Below, piece by piece: positions 34,178-45,782 of a stretch of 64,000 bases of DNA. The DNA comes from Bombardia bombarda (lineage: Eukaryota > Ascomycota > Sordariomycetes > Sordariales > Lasiosphaeriaceae). Below the pieces are notes generated by a model. That model saw only the letters and a program-made list of their open reading frames with translations, was not told the DNA's origin and did not search any database. Each line of letters opens with the position of its first letter. The stretch's first letter is position 1. Location of the stretch: contig JAULSR010000001.1 in the NCBI GenBank assembly GCA_030512295.1, positions 1,116,001 through 1,180,000 of the forward strand. Direction: 5' to 3'. The position numbers and the translations under genes are program-made.

Positions 34178-35750
34178 TTAAGAGCTGGCAACGAGGTCCT
34201 TCTTAAGGGTACCCTGGAAGGCCTTCTTCTCCGCGGGGGTCTGGAAAGCACCGTGTCCAAACTCGGACGAGGTGTCGATCCACTTGAGCTCAACCTTCTC
34301 CAGAGCCTTTCTGGAGGTGTGGATGAACATGGACTTGCGGAGGGTCATAACCCTCTTCTTGACACCGGGAACGGAGCCCTTGACCATGACGAAGTCGTTG
34401 TTGATCTCGCCGTAACGGACGAAGCCACCCATACTATTCAGAGTGTTAGCAGATTATTCCCCAGCCAGTAAATATGCGGCAGCTTCGACTTACGGAGTGA
34501 TGGTCTTCTTGGTGACATCGATCTCAGTAGCGGCGTTGTCATCAGCATCACCACGGCCGATACGGTAAACCTTGTGGTTGACCGAGGTACGGTGGTGATA
34601 ACCCATCTGACCAGCACGGGCAACAGTCCACTGGACGTGGGACGGATGCCAGGCACCGATACAGGCGACCTTGCGGAGACCCTTGTGGGTCTTACGCGGG
34701 AGCTTCTTGGTTCCCCATCTGGCGGTGACACCGGAGAAACCGTGACCCTTGGTGACGGCGATGACATCAATCATCTCGTCCTGCTCGAAGATGGAGTCGA
34801 CGGAGACGGGCTTCTCGAAGAGACCGTTGCCGAACTCTACCTTGTCGGCGATGGAACCACCGTTGATTTGGATCTCCATAAGGTGGGCCTTCTTCTGCTT
34901 GAGGGGGGTCTTGCGGACTTGGGTATGGGCAAGAACACGCACAACAGTGCAGTACTTCTTGATGCGCTCCAGCTCGCGGGTGATGGAAGAGCCGCTGTTG
35001 TCGGAGTGCTTCTTGGCGTACTTGGTGAACGCCTTCTTCTTGCTCTTGTACCAGTTCTTGTAGAAGCGGCGCTTGAGCTCGTCGCCCAAGTGCTCAGCCC
35101 AGACGGTGGTGAGGGAGCGGAGACCACGGGGAGTCTCGATGTACTGTGTTTGTTAGAACCCGAAATCCTCCATCGTATTTTTCAGCCGGACAGCAAAGAC
35201 TTACTCCAACCAGACCCACAACTATCATCTGCAAAAGATGTTAGCCATTGACAAAATAGAAGCCAAGCGGGCTGAGTTGCGCGTACAGGTGGGGTATCAA
35301 TGATTGTCACAGCCTCGACAACCTCCTTCTTGTGTGCCTTCGCGCCAGGGCGGTCGAGGTCGCGGACGATGGTGGTCATGCCGGCCTTGTAACCCAACAT
35401 GGCGGTCAGGTGGACCGGCTTCTTGGGGTCATCCTTAGGGAAGCTGTCATTGACAAGTCAGTCAGCGCTTGATACCTCGCAAGAACAAGCCGAGAAATCT
35501 CCACTTACGACTTCACCTTACCCCTATGGCGGGCAGCGCGCTTGCGCGGCAGGTACGCCAGCGAACCATGGCGGGGAGCCTCAAACTCTGCAATCAATTA
35601 GTATCATGATAATTCCCGGTCTTCAAGCTCGACGGGCGGGCTATTATCGTGTAGCAGGCCAGACAGGCGAGCACAGCGACAATGTCCCTCCCAGACGATA
35701 AAAATGGCGGTGATAAAAACAGCGGGTAGCTACTCACTTCTGTGAGACAT
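34178..35750 (-). CDS. RPL3: 60S ribosomal protein L3 (uL3)
   Basis: uL3 lies near the peptidyl transferase centre and is among the first proteins assembled into the large subunit. Six exons are read: 35750-35738, 35587-35509, 35443-35287, 35228-35205, 35143-34494 and 34433-34178, giving 392 residues, the standard fungal length. Marks are MSHRKFEAPRHGSLAYLPRK, LGYKAGMTT, QINGGSIADKVEFG, KGHGFSGVTARWGTKKLPRK and the loop GAWHPSHVQWTVARAGQ. The histidine of WHPSH corresponds to the residue methylated in yeast L3, and the tryptophan of QWTVARAGQ (about residue 255), whose mutation gives trichothecene/anisomycin resistance in yeast, is unchanged. Exons 1 (13 nt) and 4 (24 nt) are very short. High intron density near the 5' end is usual for ribosomal protein genes. 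Confidence 0.97.
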
Positions 35751-36650
35751 GGCTGCTGATGTCGATGTCGTTGGTCGTGATGGGAGAGAGAAGAAATTCG
35801 CAAGTCCGGTCCGCGAAAAAAGACCAAAAGAATTTGGATGGTGAGGCACCAAAAATTGTGTGAGAGTGGATGCCTGCGCTCGGGCCACTCGCAGCGGAGC
35901 CCTAACTTTTCGCACCTCCTAAACCCTCACCCCACGTCAACGAATGAACAGAAGGGTGAGTGGGCACTTGTCAGGAGAGCGAGCACCAGCGCCGTTTTGA
36001 TTGGCTCAATTGGATCCCCAAATATTTTCGTAAACTTCGATTCTACGCACGTGACATGAGATTTAGTAGCTCACATGCCGTATGGATGCCATCAGATCCG
36101 AGTATCCTGGAGTAGGCAGATAATCAGTACAGTTTCTATGCAGTTTGACAGCACACAGTTACAGGCATGTTCACATTATTAAGCCATACGACGAAGATGG
36201 AGTCGAGAAGTATTGGAAATTTCGAATCTTCCGGGTTTATTCCAAGCTCGGCAATCGACGACAGTCATTATGAAATGCCTGTACAGCAAGGATCAGAATA
36301 CATATAAAACACAACACAGCACAGCACAACACACAAGAGTTTGGTTCGTAGACCTCAAAGCAAGCACTAATAAATTAATCGCTATCTCTCTCTCCTCCAT
36401 CTTTTCACATGTACAAAGAAATAATCAGTATTCGACAAGGGCCCTCATCACAAACTGCCCTTTCAACTCTCCCCAATGAAATATCATGAGCAAAGTACTG
36501 ACGCAGGCTTCGGTAAACACAGCTGACTCAAGGAAAAAAGATAAGAGCGATACTAATTAGCGTGAGCAGCAGGAAATTGTAAGACCTAAAAAACACCCCA
36601 ATTCCATACGTGACTCGATGTTGAACATGCCTCCCATATCAACAAGCATT
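35751..36650. other. RPL3 promoter and SSN6 3' flank
   Basis: About 900 bp without a recognised gene. The left part is the RPL3 promoter; the right part contains the SSN6 3' UTR. A CA-rich low-complexity segment lies at about 36305-36335. Confidence 0.5.
35900..35927 (-). promoter_or_regulatory. Telobox-like elements upstream of RPL3
   Basis: Read on the gene strand, AGGGTTT and TTAGGG occur within 28 nt, about 150-180 nt upstream of the RPL3 start codon. Telomere-repeat-like boxes are common in ascomycete ribosomal protein promoters. Function here is inferred only from motif and position. Confidence 0.35.
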
Positions 36651-39600
36651 TCAATTACCCTCAACCTTTTGGCCCATAATGCCATTAATACTCGCGCTCG
36701 TAGGTGTTCCGTTCTTCATCTCACTTGTTGCAGAGCCCGGGCCTGAGGTAGGTCCAGAGACAATGCCGGCCTTCTTGTCTTCCTCCCCACTATCATCATA
36801 GTCCTCGTCAACTTCCATCTTCCGGGCAGCACGCTCAGGCTCGTTCATAATAGCGGGATGCGGGGCAGGTGGATGATCCATGCGTCTTTCCTCTGGAGCA
36901 GGTGGGTAATCTTTCGGCACCGGGCCGGATTGGGGTCCCGGGCCGTCGTGGATTAGATTCTGCATGGGAGACGGGCCCTGTTGCATTGGGGGTAGGTGGG
37001 CGGGGACCGAGTGAGACTGGGGGTGGTGCGCAGCATCTGAAGGGTGGTAACCCTCATTAACGTGACGTTGCTGCTCGTCGCTACGACGCATCTCTTCTGC
37101 CCTACGTTGCTCGTCGATGCGACGCTGGTCCTCTAGGCGGGGATTATCAAACCGACGGGCCTCAGATGAATTACGGCGATATGGCTCAACGCGAGGTGAA
37201 GTTGATGGACGGCGGTGCCGAAGGTCGTCCATACGAGCTCGAGACTCATCGGTCGTAGCCTTTTTCACGTCACGCTCGTCCTCCCATTCGCGCAGTCTCT
37301 TGGGTCCCACCGAGGGCGGTCTGGGGTCATGGTCCCTATGGAGCAAAGGGTCCGAGGGCATGCCTTGCTGGGGAGGAAGAGATACACCAGGCTCTGGACC
37401 GCTTGGGCCACCTTGTTCAGGGTGCGGTTGGTATGGCGGCTGATGCTGAGGATACGCAGACTTCGGGGACGGCATGCGGCTATCATGCATGGGAGGTCTG
37501 CCATCATTTCTGGGACTGTTGGTGCGATATGATGCCATGAGCGGGCCCGGAGGCGGTGGACCATTCGAGCCAGGGCCCGAGTTAGGCTGAAGCACAGCAG
37601 AAGGAGTGGGACCAACATAGTTAGGATTGCGAACTCGTGGGAGAGGTTGAGACACTAAAGGGGGCTGTTGGGATTGCTGAGGCGGAGGCGGCGGCGGGGC
37701 AGCATAGTGCGCCTGAGGCAACGGAGAAGGAGGGCCTCGCCTTAGGGGCTCTGGTGCCCTGTTGGGTTCCGGGTACGGCCTCATTTGCTGCTCCTGTCGA
37801 GGGCTGGGCTGTCGAGGAAGTGGGGGTGCTGGGCCCCGAAAGGGCTCTCGATCCGAGGCATAAGGGTTCGGCGGCTGAGGTGGAGCGTTGATATCGGAGA
37901 TCCTACCTCCCCATGAGTTGGGACCAGGCCCTGGCGGAGCAGAGTTGAGCATTGGTTGAGGGGGAGGCTGCGGTGGAGCGGCTGCCCCTGATCCAGCCCA
38001 CTGAGGTCCAGGAGGTCCAACTGCTCCAGAAGCCTGGTAAGCTTGAGGATGGACATCAGTTGGCACTGGGATTTGTCCAGGTGGGGCGCCGTTCGTCTGG
38101 CCGTTCCGCAGCAGTTGCAATCTGGCTTTGATATGCGGGTTTGAAGGATCCAATTCAGCAGCCCGTTGGTAGGCGTCAAGGGCATCGCTTATCTGGTTGT
38201 TACAAGACTCATACTGGAATGATTTATCAGTTCTCAATCTAACCATTGCGAAACACATCGTATAGAAGGATAACTTACCAGGGTGCCTAAGTCATACCAC
38301 ACCTCGGATATAAAAGGATTGAGGCGAATGGCACGTGAGTAGGCATCAAGTGCATCTCGGTACTGGTTGATTTGGTAGTAGAGAACTCCAATGGAGCACC
38401 AGAACGTGGGGTTACGGCCATCACGGTAGACAGCTTGCTGGTAAGCCTCGTACGCCTTGGGATACTTCTGCTGTGACATGTAGCATCGGCCAAGGAGATA
38501 CCAGCTTTGAGCGTCGGTGTTGTCTGCCATGTGTTAGGAGCTTGGTCTACTCGCAGACATGGCAACTGCATGCGTTCTTGGGATTGAAACTCACCAGCTG
38601 CGACAGACTGCTGAAGGTATTCAATGGCTCTCTCCTGGCTGGAAAAGCTATTGCTCTGTTGATGATGCAGCCAGCCAAGCTGTTGCAGGACCTTAGCATG
38701 GTTGGAATCGCGATCAAGCACACGGAGGTAGGCGGCCTTTGCACTATCGTACTACACATCACTATTGTCAGTATCAGCGTCACGTGGCAGGCTAGGAGAT
38801 ACATACGTCTTTTTGCTGTTCGTGGACATGACCGATCTGGAACCAGATGTCCTCCTCGGTCAGAGGCGTCGGTGGCGAGTTGACGATGTACTTGAAGCAC
38901 TTGAGACAAAATTAGCCAAAAGTTTTCCTGGGACTCAGTGCTCTTAAACATACCTCAAGCGACTGATTATATTTCTGTTGTTGTTTATAGATTATTCCAA
39001 GGCGGAAGTATATTTCGTGTGCCTTGTCGAAACCAGGCTCCATCTGCATCACCTGCGAAAAGGCTTCCTCCGCGTGGTCCAAGGAACCATAACGGTCATA
39101 CAGGATTCCAATGCCATACCATAGCCTTGGCTCCTATTGTCTACGGTGTTAGTATCTAGCTCACGGTGTATGGTAGAGCTTGACAAACCTTGGGGTTTCG
39201 AAGATTGACCAAGGCGGACTGATATGCAGCATATGCCTGCTGAAGATCGTCCATCATGAGATAGCAGTGTCCTGAGCGGCGGCAGTCAGTAAATATGTCC
39301 TGGGCAATCCAAGCAGCTACGAAACTTACCAAGACTTCCCCAAGCTTCGCCGTTCGTGTTGTCAAGCTTCAAGATGCTTTGCAGGTATTCGGCCGCCTTG
39401 GCAAAGTCCTCACGTGTCCTGAGGACCAGACTGATGGCATTCATAGCCGGAATAGAATTAGAGTTTACCCTCAACGCATTGTCGTATGCGTTCATGGCTT
39501 CCTCAAGGTTACCCATAAGCTCTGCCAAATTGCCTGTAAAGCTTGTTAGCAAAGCTGTGTCTAGCAATTGAATGCACGGAGCTTTTTGAGTTGGCGCTTA

Positions 39601-39758
39601 CCGATCTGAATCCAGACCAGTTCGGTCATTCCCAACAGATTTGCGCGCGTAGCAGAAAATGAGCTTGCCGGTGGAGGCGGACCGGGAGGACCAGGAGGCC
39701 CTGGGGGTCCATTATGCATTTGTATTTGCATGGGCGGAGAGGGATGATGGTTGGCCAT
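36651..39758 (-). CDS. SSN6: TPR corepressor Ssn6/Cyc8
   Basis: Ssn6 partners with the WD40 protein Tup1 as a general transcriptional corepressor recruited by DNA-binding repressors, controlling carbon repression and development in filamentous fungi (Neurospora RCM-1). Eight exons are read: 39758-39602, 39533-39330, 39271-39189, 39133-38954, 38899-38807, 38751-38595, 38523-38279 and 38213-36651, giving 893 residues. A proline-rich N-terminus precedes about ten TPR units (residues about 45-390), for example EAMNAYDNALRVNSNSIPAM, YLQSILKLDNTNGEAWGSLG, DAQSWYLLGRCYMSQQKYPKA and DALDAYSRAIRLNPFISEVW. The C-terminal ~500 residues are disordered, rich in Pro, Gln and charged repeats (RRIDEQRRAEEMRRSDEQQR). 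The ATG at 39758 gives the family N-terminus MANHHPSPP. Nearly 10 kb without genes lie upstream. Confidence 0.95.
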
Positions 39759-42700
39759 GGTTGTTCGGACGTGGCGCACGTAGTGCAGCCTGTCTGAAGG
39801 TTATTTTGGACTTTGTCGTTGCGATAAACAAGGGCGTCGGAAGGCTAAGCGTACTGGAGCCAGTTCGTATGAAGCAATAGCAACTAAATTGATGCCGATA
39901 GACCTTCGCGCCAAGTATATATCAACGAGCTCCCAAGAGCGTGATAAACAGCTTCCAACGTGAATAGCACCGTGGGTGGGTAATCGCAGGCAAGCGATCA
40001 GCTTCGCACAAGAGCCAGAGCGTTGTCGAGGAAAAGATTTGTAGAGACAGGTTTCAATCAGGCTTTTTAAACACCAAGTGACGGAGGCGCGGTAACGGCA
40101 ACGGCAACCGGCGACGACGAGGTTGGGGATAACAAGGGACGAAATGGCATTGATGACCCAGACCAGGCCGTTCAGAGAGCAAACAGGCAGGCAGGTGCCA
40201 AAGTACTTGAGATGGATCGTGTTGGAACGAATGAATGATGGTGAATGTGGTGAATGTGGTTATGGGATTACAGTGAATGAGCCGTTAGCCCAACTTCGCA
40301 GGCGCCAGGGAGAGTCGAAGAGGGAAAAAGAGGAAAAAGTGCTGGGGCGAAATCCGACCACTGGCACTGGGGATGGATGTACGAGGGACGGGAGCATACT
40401 ACCCGTACCCACGAGCGACCAGGAGCGAGATAGGTTTACGGCGGAATGGGAGACGGTTCCATCTGCTATCAGATCCCTGCTTGTGCTGACCTTGTCCCGC
40501 TACATCTGCGAGGTGCCAAGCCGGACCCACAGTACATTCGATGCGGCTGGAGGCTGGAGGAAACCCAGGTGCGCCAGGGCCCGCCCCGTCCACTTAGCGA
40601 AATTGTGGGCCACCAAAGCTAAAAGAACTCAGGCTTTACCCAAAGAGGAAGAAGCTTTATGCCCCTCGAGCATGCTAAACTTGGAGGCTTCAATCCAATG
40701 GAATCAATGAAGGCTTGCGCGCCTCCTGAGCCACCCGCCCCAGTGGCCTTTTTTGTTCTTCATCGATGATAAGGTTGCGCTCCACGGGTCTTGCGCATAG
40801 CTTCACCTCAATAAAATAGATAAGTGGCTTCAGCCAATTCTGACTTCCATGTTTTGGGACCGGACCCAATGCGAGACCATTGTATAACTGTAGATTTCAC
40901 ACGGTATCCGGTACGGCTGTTTCGCGGCACCTAAAGCATCGAGGCAGAGCTGTCCCCACTATTCGTAGCAGCTGGAACGCCGCCCCAAACAGCCCACTGA
41001 ACCCATGTTTTAGGGCTGCCGTGCTCCGGAATCTCAACTGTTTCCTCTTCCATGATCGGAAAGAACAATGGGCACTGTCCAGAATGATCATGACGGCATG
41101 CATCTTTTTCATCTCTTTGTTGAAGGTGCCCCCACCTAGCCACTAGGTAAGGTGATTTGCCTGCACGCGGCGTGACCGCCTAACACAGTGTGAATGAAGT
41201 AGAGACGGAAGAACAAACGACAGTGAACGTACTGGTGGTTATGGGCTTCGGCACCGACCGCTGTGCGATGTGTTTGTGGATTGTTCACTGTGGTGTACTG
41301 TGCTAATAGGCACAAGGCGGGCCACGGTGAAGAAGCTCGGTGGGCGTTTCATCCCATCTCTCGTGCCTGATTACGGCTGACATGTTCCTCGGCGGGCCTC
41401 ATTCCAGGGTCAACATGTATCTTGTACTCTGGCGGTACGGTAGCACTGTCTGAGCCGAGGGCCACTCCACAAGGGAGGGCGTCTCCGGAGCGAGCGGCAA
41501 CGCCATTCTACACATTTCACTAGCCCGTGGTAGGAGGCGTCTGTGGCGACTGGTGCAACCAGGCCGCCGTCCCCACCCCATGCATTCCGCCCGCAGGAGC
41601 ACCAGCCAAGGCAGGGGACGTACCACCTCCTCCCGTGCCTCTCCACACAACCCAGCCCCGTCACCAACGCTGCAACGCAGAACCCTATCGCCGCAAATGA
41701 GGTGGAGGCCCGTAATTGGGGGCTTTGATAGTGCGGTGTGCGCGCTCCTCTCTCGTCGCTCGTCGCGGGTGCGGGTGTGTGTGTGTGCAAGGGAGCTCGT
41801 CATCGGAAAATAATCACGCTGTGATGCGCTGCTCATCTTCATAACAGCCAGCCAGCCAGCCTCTACACTTCTACACCGTACCTAGTGTGCGAATAGCGCG
41901 TCCATACAAAATGCCCACTTGGGTGCACACGGAACACCACGGTAGGTAGTTTTTGATTTGGCAGCCAAACTTCCTTTCCCCGCTCTCATAGACTGCACCA
42001 CCACTACTCTTTTTGATCATTTTGCGCCTGTTGGCGATGGTTTGTTTAGAGCTGTGAGGAGCATTTGTATATCAATAAACATGAACACCAATTTTTTTTG
42101 GGCAATCAATCTTCATGCGCCGCTGCAGGACATGTTCGGCACAGTCTCTCAAATGAAATATCGAATCGATTGGTTGGCATCACGTTGGGCTGTGCGCACG
42201 TACTTGATCTTTGCTATTTTTTTGCTCACGTAGCTGACTTTGATGCACTATCCTACTTCTACACGGTGAAGCGGGTGACTTGAAGTCGTGACGATGGGAA
42301 GAATTATCCGTAGACGAAGGACGTGTATACCTGCCTACGAATACCCATCCCAGCACCATCCAGTGACTGGTGAAAAATCTCACGATCCCACACCACGGAT
42401 ACAACCATGATGATAAAAGAGCCCATGCCTGATCTGAGGGGGGAATAAGATACCTGCATATCCGCGAGGTAAATCTACCGTAGTCCTTGTCGGTCAAGCT
42501 CTTTGCTTCCAGAAAGCAGCAGACGCTAGCTCAGGTTAGGAATGCCCTCAGTCAGCGCAGAGCCATCCATCACAAGCAACCGCACACCGACCAAACAACG
42601 CATCGTTAAAGCTGAAATACAGGATGGTAAAGATATATGATATGTATGCGTGTCCCGTTCTTCGTCCATCTGTACACACGACTTTATTCATCCGTTTCCC

Positions 42701-45029
42701 AAAATACTTCTTTCCTGGGTACATTTTACATTTTGCTTGCACCGCCGCTGTTTTGCAATCTGGTTGGATCTGGGTGGCGGGCAGACAGGCGATCGTGGGA
42801 AGCGCCGACCACCCGCCCGGGAAGAACCACCAGCGGGTAGAAAGTAGAAACCAAGCGAGGTCAGGTCAGCGATCAGAGGTGCCTGCCCTGCCTCACCTTA
42901 CAGCGAACCCACCACCTAACGTTCCCCAAAAAGACGACGTGGGTGGTTCCATACCCACAAATCCCACATAAGCCTAACCCCGACTCGCCTTTGGGGGGTT
43001 TCTCAGGGGAAGGTGAAGCGGGGGACCTACAAGCCCGGATCAGGAACCAAGCGGCGGGCCGGAGACTAAAACGGAGAAAGAAAGGGAGGCAAAAACTTTC
43101 CATCCAAGATGCGCGCTAATCCACTCTCAAACCATGCCAGGTTCTTCCACCCTCCCTCTCGAGCGAGAAAGAAAGACGATTGAGATAGGTTGGCGCTAAC
43201 GCTTATCTGGGCTTTTTCTCAACCCGCACGTGGCATGTAGGTCAAATTTAGCGTGTCATTTGATTGCTCCCAATGAAAAATTAGAAATAAGACTGGGACT
43301 GAGGCAGAAAGTGGGGGAAAGGCACTGGAGAGCTAAACCGTACTTGGCTAAAATGAATATCATTTAGTGCTGGCTAACGTGATATTAGTCTATGATAATG
43401 ACATGTCGTGACAATAGCAATGTTAGTAAGAATATTTTAAGGATATCTTGGCGAGTATATCTACTCTGCCACCCAGTGTCTACTTTTGGTCCGCCGTGAA
43501 TGCCAAGGGCCATTTCATAACGAACAAATGCATCCCATGGGATGAGTAAGTAAGCTAGTGGTACGTAGCTTTAGTGGTCTCGTAGAGGATCATCTGTCTG
43601 ATTCAGGTGTGACGGGTCTTATCGCCACGGGTAACGTGTGTAGCGCGAATATCATCAATCGAAAAATGTCGCGTGCCGACTCAGTAGCTTCGTTTCTAGA
43701 AAGATGATGAGTTCGTTGGTTTGTTGCATCGAAATAAACATCAGCATAGAGACGTATGCGAGATACATAACAAACTGCGCGTCTCTCGATCGGAACCCAA
43801 TACAAGCATATATAGCATTTCATGCCTAATTCGGCTGCACTTTCACGATGTCTTGGCAGCGGTTCATGGCGGTTGATGGCCGCCAAGCAAACAACAATAA
43901 TCTAAACTTTTATATTAGCCATATGGAACAGATGGAACCGTTATACCATCTGCCGCGATGTCACACGATTTATAATACTATGTAGCCACTGCCCTCCTGT
44001 CTACCGTATTAACCCATCCACGGTTGCTTGATGTCATGATCTAGACACATTGAGGGTCATGACACTTAATAGTATTCGTAGTCAAACATGAACTGTTCTT
44101 CATTCAAGTTGCTGGCTGTGCGGTTACCTCCACAAAAGACATGTGGCCACGTCCACCCGTATACTGGTTCTAGAATACACACTCAAACACAAACATACTT
44201 GCACACGCACCACGCGAACACTTACACACGCCGAGGGCGGATGCATACATATATATAGATAGACAGACAGACCGAGAGAAGAAGAAAAAAAACCTTGCCT
44301 CACATTACCTTACCTACCATATGCATACAACTTTGACACGGGACCAGACTTTCCAGATTCGGACGCTTGCGTCGTGATGATGACAGACCGAAAGAGTTGG
44401 AGGGGGTGGCAGGCAGGCAGGCAGGGAGACGGAGCTGGCATCATCAATGCAGCGACTTGTACGGATACACGTATATCGTTACAGTCACCGATGGTGGCCA
44501 AATCTGGGCGGAAGGTGATCCGGGGGAAAGGCTTGTCGCCGCGAGAAGAACAGTGACATGCCCCGTCCAGGAAGGAGGTGCAGTGGGTGGTGAGCTGGGG
44601 TGTTATGCAGGACATATCTTTTGTATCTGGCGGCCTTTTTGGGGGGAGGGGTTGGAAGGGGGGTAACAGGGCGGGAGGAGAGGCGACGATGAGAGGATCT
44701 TGAGTACGAACGAGAACGAGTGGTGGTGCCGTGGCTCGGTGGTAAGGATGGCCGATGGTCCATCCGTCAATCTGTCTCCATAATCTGTGCTGTGTTGGTA
44801 TATCCCGGGCGGGCTGCAGCAGCTCACTCACGCTGCACGCAGCACACAGCAGCACAGCACAGCAGGCACTCTGCATCCTCCTGCGTAGTTAGCTGCTGCT
44901 ACTTACTGCTGCGCGTACTGTATGTATATGCAGGCCGTTGGTGATGTGTGGTCCGGCGCGTCTCATTCGCCCAGCAAGAAAAACTCGGTAAAAGAAAAGA
45001 ACTAGGCACGTCGCACAAACGAGGCTTAT

Positions 45030-45052
45030 GGGGGGGGGGGGGGGGGGGGGGG
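45030..45052 (+). repeat. Poly-G run of 23
   Basis: An uninterrupted run of 23 G follows CTTAT and precedes TGTGGGTGATGGGG. Such runs are unstable and can form G-quadruplexes. The length in an assembly may not be exact. Confidence 0.85.
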
Positions 45053-45756
45053 TGTGGGTGATGGGGATCTGGGCTTCCTTGGGCTTTTTGCTGCAAGAGC
45101 CCAGGAGAATGATTTTGCGCGAGGGGGCAGTCTTGGGGCCGGGGGACCAGGGTCAGGATGGTCGGTCGGTGCGGAGATCCTTTTGTGGATAGATGCAGAA
45201 GCACAGATGTGCAGCATGCCTGGGATGCGACTAGGATGCGCAGCCGTGCAGCTGCGCTAGCTAACTTCGTGGATTGACGGTGGTCCATGGGTAGGCAGAG
45301 GCAGGCTTGGGTGTGGGTCGGTGGGTACGGTGGGGCCCTGGCATTTTTCTTGGGTGAGGTGAAGGGTGTGGGTGGCACCAGTCGGACGGGGAGTTTGGGA
45401 TCGCAGGGGCAGCCCTGACGTTTTATTATTACGGGGACGGGGACCAACTTTATTACCTTACCAAGGCCCCTCCACCATATGTACGCATCCGGCCTAGCTG
45501 TGTCTCGGCAGCCCATCGGCAGTATTACTTCACTCCATCTTCCATTTTCTGTCCCGTCCTGCAACACTCCCCGCATGAAACGAAAAGTCGCTTACCTGAT
45601 TAATTACCCAATGCGGGCTGGCCCAGAAGTGTGCAATCACGTGGCTGGATTTGTCTCAGATGGGGCACCGAGGTATCTGAGAAGGTGATTGACTATTCAC
45701 TCTCTGCAATCTGATGCAGTCAGTTGGGTGCAAGTATCTGCTGCCAGAGGAGAAGG

Positions 45757-45782
45757 TGGTGGTGGTGGTGGTGGTGGTGGTG
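45757..45782 (+). repeat. GGT microsatellite
   Basis: About eight GGT units in a row lie in the gene-poor region upstream of SSN6. No coding context is apparent. Confidence 0.75.

Noticed and set aside
40123..40710. 195-codon open frame upstream of SSN6
   Set aside because: It has no domain, biased composition and no splice structure; treated as chance.
44899..45576. 225-codon open frame spanning the poly-G run
   Set aside because: The translation is Pro/His low complexity produced by the G homopolymer.
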